Shown one piece after another: positions 56,987-64,000 of a stretch of 64,000 nt of DNA. Origin of the DNA: Blasia pusilla (Eukaryota > Marchantiophyta > Marchantiopsida > Blasiales); NCBI GenBank assembly GCA_050084515.1, contig CM114271.1, forward strand, positions 4,588,001 to 4,652,000, read 5' to 3'. The position numbers were made by a program, and so were the translations under genes. Numbering within the stretch: position 1 is the first letter of the stretch; each line of letters opens with the position of its first letter. The notes below the pieces were generated by a model that made no database searches, was not told where the DNA came from, and saw only the letters and a program-made list of their open reading frames with translations.

Positions 56987-57115
56987 ATTGGAGATATTTT
57001 GGTACTTCTTATCTCATTGTTTGGATGCCATGAGTTAGCATGGGATTGTGCGTGTTTGTGTGTGTGTTCGGTGACAATGATATATATTGTGTAGCGATGT
57101 GTATGCCCACGACAA
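56987..57115. repeat. 129-bp direct repeat A1, left of the 3' LTR
   Basis: Begins attggagatattttggtac and ends cccacgacaa, immediately before the LTR start at 57117. It recurs at 57632-57760 with 12 differences, 11 of them transitions by my count. Confidence 0.9.
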
Positions 57116-57116
57116 C

Positions 57117-57631
57117 TATCACGTCTTTTAGGATAGATCGGTGAGATTTAGTAGAGCGCCTTCGTGAGTAGTGGAGGACATGCTCAACAGGTCGGGGATG
57201 ATGTGCTGAGGCCCCAATAAACTTGAGAGAGTAGGTTTCCCCTTCGTTTTGGCTCATTTGGAGCCATATTGAGGAATTTACTATTTTAGATAAGTACTAT
57301 TTTGAATATATGATCAACTTTCTAATTTTGGTAAGTGGACCTTGACCTCCTACATCAAGTCAAGAACCAAGGAGGTGACTTGGGAGCATAGATTACCATG
57401 GAGAGAGCTTGGGAGAGGGGAAGGGTATACCTCAAGGAGAGAGAGCTTGAGAGCTCATTCTCTCTTTGTTGAACCTCTTAGCACGAGGCGGCGGAGCTAT
57501 GGTCCTTTGCCTTCTAAGTGTAACCGAAGCCTCTCATTTGGAGAGTGGGTTTGGTTTGACATTGAGAGAGACATGTGAGAGTGCACACATGTGAGAACTA
57601 TGGTGTTGTGAGAGAGATTGGATCTTATTTT
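57117..57631 (+). repeat. 3' LTR of gypsy element 2
   Basis: Opens tatcacgtcttttaggatag (the usual tg is ta) and ends gattggatcttatttt. It is flanked on both sides by the 129-bp repeat A1/A2, which is unexpected. Confidence 0.85.
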
Positions 57632-57760
57632 ATTGGAGATATTTTGGTACTTCTTGTCTCGTTGTTTGGATGCCATGAGTTAGCATGGAATCGTGTGTGT
57701 TTGTGTGTGTATTCGATGACAACGATGTATGTTGTGTAGCGATGTGTATACGCACGACAA
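57632..57760. repeat. 129-bp direct repeat A2, right of the 3' LTR
   Basis: Copy of 56987-57115 located directly after the 3' LTR, where host flank would be expected. On the minus strand it continues an open frame from about 57.86 kb, so it could also be host sequence. Confidence 0.9.
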
Positions 57761-58731
57761 TATCCACATTGATGTCCTCTTGTGTACTTGCATGAGATCC
57801 TGATGTGTTGTAATTCGGCCTTCTTGATGGCTTGCGTGATCTCACATGGTGAATCTGAATAGAACGAACAAAAATTTGTGTTAGAAAGGGTGCTCTAAAA
57901 CACATGTGGATTTACTACATACTTACAAAAATTCTAGAGATGATAGGTATTGTAATGAAAATCTGATAGATTGAACACTTAATCTGCAAAGAAACTAAAA
58001 TATGAAATGTTGACTAAAATACATGATTATACCAATAATGCCAAATATTGAGAATTGCACAAGTACAAATTGAGACTATACCAACAGTATAGCAAAGTGG
58101 GTAAATTTTCACTATGCATACGTATATACATCTAATCTTTCAAGGTCCAGTTTGAAAGATTAGATGTATATAGGTATGCATAGTGTACCGGTATAAATGA
58201 AACAACTACAACATGAAGATGCTTGAATTTTTGCTGTAGTGAATATGCCTAATATCAATCACTTAAAATGACACAAAGAGAAAGTCGTGTAGTTCATTTT
58301 GAATTGAAAATACATGCATGCACAACCGAATGTAATAGCAAGGTTCTTGGATGATCAATCAGAACATAAGAAAGGAAGTGAAAATCTATATATATAAGCG
58401 GTATAGTCCGGAGGAGACACTTGATGATTCAACACAATATCATAGTGTATCATAAGATCTCAGTAAGAAGACATGGTTCAAGTGGCAAAATTCTATGAAT
58501 AATGGAGTAGTGAAGACTGAAAGTGTATGATATTGTCTTGAGAGGCACTAGTTGAGCATGACATCTTCTGCCTGCAAGAAGAACATGTCACATTACAATC
58601 ATGATGAAACACCAGGAATGAACTAAACAAGAGCTGAAATGAATGTTTTAAAAAGAAACATGTATGTCAAATTTGCAAATTCTAAAGAACATAAAACACA
58701 AGAAGTTGAAGTGAACCTACTTGCTCATGTG
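57761..58731. other. Spacer with a strong hairpin; no gene supported
   Basis: AT-rich. A possible minus-strand exon with an acceptor (tctattcag) lies at about 57.86-57.78 kb. The segment from 58.2 to 58.73 kb is likely the 3' flank of the spliced minus-strand ORF that ends at 58732. Confidence 0.4.
58110..58185. repeat. Near-perfect inverted repeat, 34-bp arms, 7-base loop
   Basis: The left arm cactatgcatacgtatatac... (58110-58143) and the right arm (58151-58185) pair with a single mismatch around the loop ggtccag. Nothing is encoded. It may be a tiny MITE, or a small-RNA-type hairpin if transcribed. Confidence 0.9.
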
Positions 58732-59804
58732 CTATGCGCATTTGTGCTTTTTTTGTGAAGTAACTATCCCACTAGAATCGTAGGATGGACCTGGAGTAGA
58801 TTTGTCACTTGGGAAGTCATCAATAATGATTGTATTAGCTTGAGTAGTGGCTCGAACAGAGTTTCTTGCAGATGTAGTGGTTGGTTGTAATGGAGTTGGT
58901 GCAATTTCATCAAGATCTGGTGGAGTCGGTAGATTGTGTGGATCATCAAGGTTAATACGCAATGGCTCAAAGTCAGGAAGCTGACCGGCTTCTTTAGCTG
59001 ATTTCATATGTTCCAAAAGGTGATTTGCCTTGACTGAGTTTAGATCAAACAACATACTTAATGGTAGATGCATCTCATGTTTGAATGTGCAGAGTTGATC
59101 CAATCTGATCCCCCCCCCCAAGACTACACTAAACAACCTAGCACCGTCCTTACGTGTCAATATAGTTTCTTTGAAATCTACATTCTTGAACCTCGGTGCT
59201 TCTTTCTGGATTCCTAAGAATCAAAGCAATAAGGCTAACATTAATAATTGAAGAGTTCAACTGTAATAGTAAAAAGCAACTGAGATGAAAAAAAATGATA
59301 GTCTACCTGTTGCACGTCCATCCTTATTGATGCGCCTGAATTTAGAGTCCCAAATTTGGCCTTGACCAATCAAGGTTTGAATTTTTCGTCTTATAACTCC
59401 ATGTTCCCAGAACGGTGGCTGGTATCCTAGGTTGTCTAAGTACTTCATCTGGTTTTCAGTGCGAGTTGTGAAATGTGGACGTATATCATGCTACTGTGAA
59501 TTTATGTCCTCCAATATCATGCTCGCAAAGTCCAGATAAGAACTTGGAACCTACAATACTATGTAAGATTATTATAAAGTACATATTCTAAGAAACAAAC
59601 CAGAAAGTTGAACTAGATTACGTGTTGGGATTGAACTTTAGTGTGGCGTGGAGATAGTGGTCGCTCGGGCACAACCACTGTGGGATTAGTCTCGTGCTCA
59701 TAGAGTGGAAGACCTTGTCCAACTTGCGATGTGTTCAATATGTAGGCAACCTGACTTGAATGTCGTGACCCTCATCCTCTAGATGGGTTGGCCCAAGAAG
59801 ACAT
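58732..59804 (-). pseudogene. Three-exon ORF of unknown function downstream of the Helitron
   Basis: Exons 59622-59804, 59307-59550 and 58732-59213 join in phase with good GT/AG sites: donor cac|gtaatc; acceptor gtag|gttcc; donor acag|gtagac; acceptor cttag|gaatcc. The product would be 302 residues including two nonsense codons (one after MSSWANPSRG, one in exon 2 after EDINSQ). Landmarks are YLDNLGYQPPFWEHGV, QIWDSKFRRINKDGRATG (at the exon 2/3 joint), TRKDGARLFSVVLGGG and an acidic, Ser/Thr/Pro-rich tail ending QKKHKCA. I do not recognise it. It begins 49 bp after the Helitron helicase stop on the same strand, so it could be an accessory gene of the Helitron or a captured host gene. Confidence 0.55.
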
Positions 59805-59852
59805 GTTGTTCTAAATGCAACAAAGAAGTGTGTTTGAGAGTTTGAAATATTT

Positions 59853-62800
59853 CTAGAACATTGTAATGACTTTGAAATCGGATGGCTCTAGCATACCAAA
59901 AATCCTCAGATTTTCTCTAGACTTCACACGTGATAACATAACATAGGCAAGTCCTAGTGCAAAAACTGATCTAATGACAAGGAGACAACGCCCAACTACA
60001 ATACATCCCTGAATTTATGTCCCGTGATAGCATACCCAATAATAAGTGGAAAGATATTTTTCATTTACTTTTTGTCAGAGTCCTACTTGAGAGTCGCAAA
60101 CTTTGTCCTTGAAATTGTAACAAGCTTGTCGTTAGATAAAATTCTAACTAAAATACTCACTAGTTCGTCATGTTTGTACAGTAGATCAGACACAATCCCC
60201 AAAGATCCATTGGATGATTGTAATTTCATGTTTATATTACAAGTGAGCACAACTTTACAGTGAAGTGCAAGAAATGGCAATTGGTGGAAAGTGTCATCTG
60301 CTAGCCAAGTAGCAAATGCTAATTCATGAGGTGCATATGACTTGACATGAATTTGAACAATGGAGGCATCTCCAAATAAACGTCTTAATGTCACGAGATT
60401 GAACAATGCAACATCTTCACAATGGGTGCAAATGATTGTTGTATCAGCATGTATAAAGTCTGCAACTTCATTCTTAGAAACAAAACAATTACCTAAACAT
60501 GCCATTATTTGTTCGTTAGATGGTGGAGCAATTCTTATGGTTAACAGAAACTCTAAGTATTCTCTATCTTTATGTTGCCTAATTGGAATGAATTGTGGTA
60601 GCTTTAACATGAAGCCTAACAGCTATAATGCCAGTTGTGGCAGTCAAAAGAGGACACACATCTACAGATTTCTAGTAAGAATACATATAGGATATGAAGA
60701 ATTTTTTTCCACATCCGGGTGGACCTTTGAGAATTACAAGTCTGAATTTCCGAGTGGATAATTGTGAGAATAATAGCTGATGTTCATCATTCAGTAGGGT
60801 AATGTCTAAAAGTTCAGATGGAGTGTCATCAAGGTATGTAAGTGTTGTGGGATGGTCTGAAGGTGGTGATAAAATCTCATGAATGTCTAATTCAAATTGA
60901 GGTCTGAGAAGGTATGTAGGTGTTGTGGGATGGTCTAAAGGTGGTGATAAAATCTCATGAATGTCTAATTCAAATTGAGGTCTGAGAAGGTATGTAGGTG
61001 TTGTGGGATGGTCTGAAGGTGGTGATAAAATCTCATGAATGTCTAATTCAAATTGAGGTCTGAGAACATCAAGAGTTTTAGCAAGTATTTCTCTTGTGTG
61101 AACAGTAATCCATATGTTTCCAAATGCATGATTTTTAATAAGGGCTTGGACATCATCTAGACTTGTAATAATATCTTTGTAAGCACATTCATGAAGGTAT
61201 GTCCACAATGCATTATCAGACGACATTAAAGTGGACTCAGAACGAAATGGAACCTCATATGTCAAGGTCATATAGAAGAATTCATTCCATTGATATAAAG
61301 GGTGGAACTCTATGACTCTAACAATTCTTTCTGTACTACACACTATTTTACCTAGATTGTCTATGCCAAATACATTTTTCAACTTGCTAGGATATGATTT
61401 GAACGATTCATATTGTGATCAGTATTCTATGAAAGTGAGGAACTCAAGCTCTAAAGTTCTTTTTGAATAAATAATTGAGGGATGTATGTATGGAACTGAA
61501 GCATTCTTATATAATGAATTTCTTCTACTTGGTGGATTACTGTCTATGTAGTGAACGGCTTGTGATTTGTATATAATTGGAATTTGCATCGATGTAAGGG
61601 AAGCCTCGGTTGAGGACACTGAATGATTCAATACTACTCCTAATACAAGCTTCAACTTCATCTCATCTAAAGATCCAAGACCCAAACAGCGAGTTGTATT
61701 AGTGTCTATGTCAAGAGATCCACTTGGCTCCGATTTTAAAGCATATTTAAGCAGATAGAATGATCAGTCAGTATTGGTAACTCACTGAATTTTCATGTGA
61801 GCCCCCCCATAAGAGAAGTATAAGTGGATGATATGGAATCACGTTGCGGTGGTGGAGGGATGGCCTAAAGTAAGTCCATCTTATAGTTTTTGGATCATTG
61901 AAGGGTGTTGTCTTAAGATTTGGACTGATAGGAAAACCTAACCAACAATCCGGTTTCTTGTTTCTTTTTCTCAAAATACAAACATTATCCTTGCATCTAT
62001 GTAATTTTTTACTTACTACATAATCAAACATAATACTCACCGTGTTGAGTCTCTTCTCTGTAGCCAAAGCATTTAATCGTGTATGTGGTTTTGAGGGAAT
62101 GTAACAGCAAGAATCTGTGGATCGGAAAGAATAAATTGAAAATGGAATGTTTGTAGGCGAGCTGAAGTGTGGAAAATTTGGGCACATTTTGAGGGTACGT
62201 CACACCATGTAAAGTCTTTTTTAAATTGTACCAGTAAGTTCTGTATATCAACAATCTCAATCCAATGTGTGGGTGAGGCTTCATCGGAGGTTAGTGTCAA
62301 GAAAAAGTGGGGCATGCCCCATTTATGTACCATTTCTTTTAGGTCTTTGAGATGCCTTCTGTGCCAAGAAGGACTACCGAGTAATTACGGGCTAATGGAA
62401 TATTTAGATAAATGCTTGTATAAGTCTTCTTCTTTTAAGGTTGGCTTATCTTTCCTAAGCTTGTTGAGTTCTCTATCTAGTATGAAGGTCCTACTTGCTG
62501 AGCATAGAGCAATAGACTATCATAATTTTTACATTAGTAGAGTGTACGGTTTGTAGAGAGAAAAGATATTGAGCGATTGTCTAGATTTGTTTCGTATGTA
62601 GTCGGAAAATGTGGAATGACCAGTATAAAACCCACGTAAGAAGGGAAATAAAAATGGAAATAAAGTTGTCTCTAATGTAAATTTGGAATCTAAAGAACTT
62701 CCAGATGAATTAGCAAGAAGAGTAGTGCGCAAACTTGAGGATGACCTCAGCAAAAGGCTACCACTGTCAAATATGTCAGTAGATTTTCTTCGTTTCATAG

Positions 62801-63521
62801 GAACTGAGTATGAAACATCTTTTAGTACATTTAAATGAGGATGATAGGGATTGTACTCCATGTTGTATGTAACTTGACCTTTAAGCTGAGATGAGCTTAT
62901 TATAGATTGAACACATGACTCAGATAGAATAACCAGGCCACAAGATGGATTTGGTACCTCTAGTAGAGTGAGATGAATCTTGTATAGCTCATTTGTCTGG
63001 AAATTTATGGATAGTATACATTTTAAGGCTGGACATAGGGCATCAGTGTTAGCATCTATACTGGTTTTCATGTTAAATGCCATTAAAGGGGAATCCAACA
63101 ATGAAGACATCTTGAAGAAACCCTTATGGAACCCATTGAACTTAGTTTCTATTCCGATCCTTGAGTCTACAATGGAGAGTAGTTGTAATTTTAATGGATC
63201 TACGCTTAGTATAGTCCGTAAATAAGACAAAGTCATGTACACATTCAAAGCTGTCTTGGGATTGCTAGAAACGAATGTGTCACAAACATGGAAGTGATTC
63301 AACCAAGGTACAATATACTCCCTTAGGAACCCGTTACATAATGCATAAGGTGGAGGACTATCTGAGTGAACAACATCCATCTTAGAACGTGGATTACTGA
63401 ACAACACAATACCACAATAACCACAACACTGCATTTTCTTTATGATGGAAGAATAGGTCTCTTGCCATTTCAGCAAATATACATTTGTTGATGGCCAATG
63501 AGTGCAATGTGGTGAAGACAT
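59853..63521 (-). pseudogene. Helitron Rep-helicase (RepHel), decayed and internally deleted
   Basis: Minus-strand pieces follow the Helitron order. The N-terminal domain (63521-62529) ends TLFPFLFPFLRGFYTG. Next come GSPSWHRRHLKDL and WGMPHFFLTLTSDEAS (62.35-62.28 kb), HFQFILSDPQIL (about 62.12 kb), HRCKDNVC...CWLGFP and NVIPYHPLILLLWG (62.0-61.8 kb), and a two-tyrosine box FYLLKYALK (61741-61760). The Pif1-type helicase has Walker A LKGPPGCGKKFF (about 60.70 kb), LLTATTGIIA (about 60.64 kb), CKVVLTCNIN (60.25 kb), FPLIIGYAITGHKF (about 60.04 kb) and GLAYVMLSRVKSRENL (59.94-59.90 kb), with stop at 59853. The HUH histidine motif and the Walker B to motif III block are absent, and frames shift repeatedly. 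It totals 3.7 kb, where full RepHel genes need 4-5 kb. Terminal tc and ctrr ends are not identified. Confidence 0.85.
60831..61064 (-). repeat. In-frame minisatellite, 3 x 78 bp, in the Helitron gene
   Basis: Three copies start with aaggtatgta at 60831, 60909 and 60987 and are nearly identical. Each adds 26 residues (LRPQFELDIHEILSPP...) between the Rep part and the helicase Walker A, without disturbing the frame. Confidence 0.95.
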
Positions 63522-64000
63522 TAATTTTTTTTCACATTGACTTTCTCACGTGTAGATGATCTACATCTTTTGAGTTTTGTCTTATGTAAAATGAAAGATG
63601 TCCGAAATTTCACCTTTCTTAAGTTATGATAAATTGCTGATTGTAGTGGTTAAGAAATCACTTGTAATGCAGTTAGTGGTGGTCTATTGGTTGCTGACTG
63701 CGATTTCTGAATGTTGTCCCTAACCATTACTGTTTATTTATGTAGATAATCTAACAAATTGAATTATGGACTGAGAGATACAAAACTATACTCTTATTAA
63801 ATTACGCATAAGCCCGTGTTCTAATTTTGCATCTGAATGCTACTGATATCAATGGATAAACAATTCCAATATTAGCCACATATAAATGGGTTACAAAGAT
63901 GGTCTGGATACTTTATATGTGGACATTTGGTATCTTAATGTTCATAAGCATGTAAGCGCTTGAATTCAATGATGGTAATGGTATCACACGATATTGTATG
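63522..64000. other. Helitron 5' flank or terminus; nothing identified
   Basis: AT-rich, no frame of note. If the Helitron is complete at its 5' side, its tc terminus should lie here or beyond the window edge. Confidence 0.4.

Larger units (their letters stand above)
51602..57631 (+). mobile_element. Ty3/gypsy element 2: two LTRs, gag, integrase and PHD finger; protease-RT-RNase H deleted
   Basis: LTRs lie at 51602 to about 52118 and 57117 to about 57631. The long leader (to about 54.5 kb) contains the same accatcaatggtcaacc repeats as element 1. Gag pieces are at 54577-55560, then the sequence passes near 55.61 kb directly into the integrase zinc-finger region. The gap where protease, RT and RNase H should be shows a deletion, so the copy could only have moved with help from a relative. 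The LTRs differ by many, mostly transition-type, substitutions, indicating age. No target-site duplication is recognisable. Confidence 0.85.

Noticed and set aside
60831-61064. CRISPR-like array
   Set aside because: The 78-bp units are contiguous without spacers, are in frame and lie in a plant Helitron gene; it is a minisatellite.
61419-62556. Plus-strand frame 62167-62556 and overlapping minus frames as independent genes
   Set aside because: The minus pieces are parts of the Helitron protein in shifted frames, and the plus frame is their shadow.

Overview
The window looks like nuclear DNA of a land plant. The evidence is a 15-exon plant-type FAN1 nuclease gene with GT/AG introns, and dense plant repeats: Ty3/gypsy and Ty1/copia LTR elements, a CACTA transposon, a LINE and a Helitron. 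Long (CT)n tracts are frequent. The style suggests a non-seed plant such as a bryophyte or lycophyte, but I cannot fix the species from sequence alone.

Layout, left to right. 1-8.5 kb: no supportable gene; one short inverted-repeat element (5.15-5.59 kb) and simple repeats. 8.5-11.3 kb: an intronless gene for a 529-residue, low-complexity protein with a C-terminal CxxC/CxxC knuckle, downstream of a (GA)15 tract. 11.3-14.1 kb: nothing supportable except a 58-bp tandem duplication. 14.2-40.4 kb: nested decayed mobile DNA. In order: a minus-strand gypsy RT relic broken by a plus-strand gypsy LTR-leader-gag segment; an 8.8-kb CACTA element carrying LINE 3' fragments and a captured coiled-coil gene fragment; a minus-strand gypsy LTR/RT/RNase H segment; a MITE-like element; a 5'-truncated LINE ending in about 195 bp of CT; a minus-strand gypsy gag/leader relic; and a broken copia element.

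41.5-48.6 kb (minus): FAN1. All 15 exons join in phase to a 1135-residue protein with UBZ4, HIRAN and VRR-NUC domains, so this is the one clearly intact conserved gene. A LINE 3' remnant lies about 1.1 kb upstream of its start codon. 51.3-51.6 kb (minus): the last exon of an unrecognised coiled-coil gene, apparently cut off by a retrotransposon.

51.6-57.6 kb (plus): a gypsy element with both LTRs. It keeps gag and integrase but has lost protease, RT and RNase H. Its integrase reading frame runs on into a PHD finger, which is the most interesting signal in the window. 58.7-63.5 kb (minus): a three-exon spliced ORF with two nonsense codons, directly downstream of a decayed Helitron Rep-helicase. 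The Helitron has lost its HUH region and its Walker B region, and carries an in-frame 78-bp minisatellite.

Apart from FAN1 and the 9.7-kb gene, almost all coding signal here is transposon-derived and broken by stops and frameshifts.
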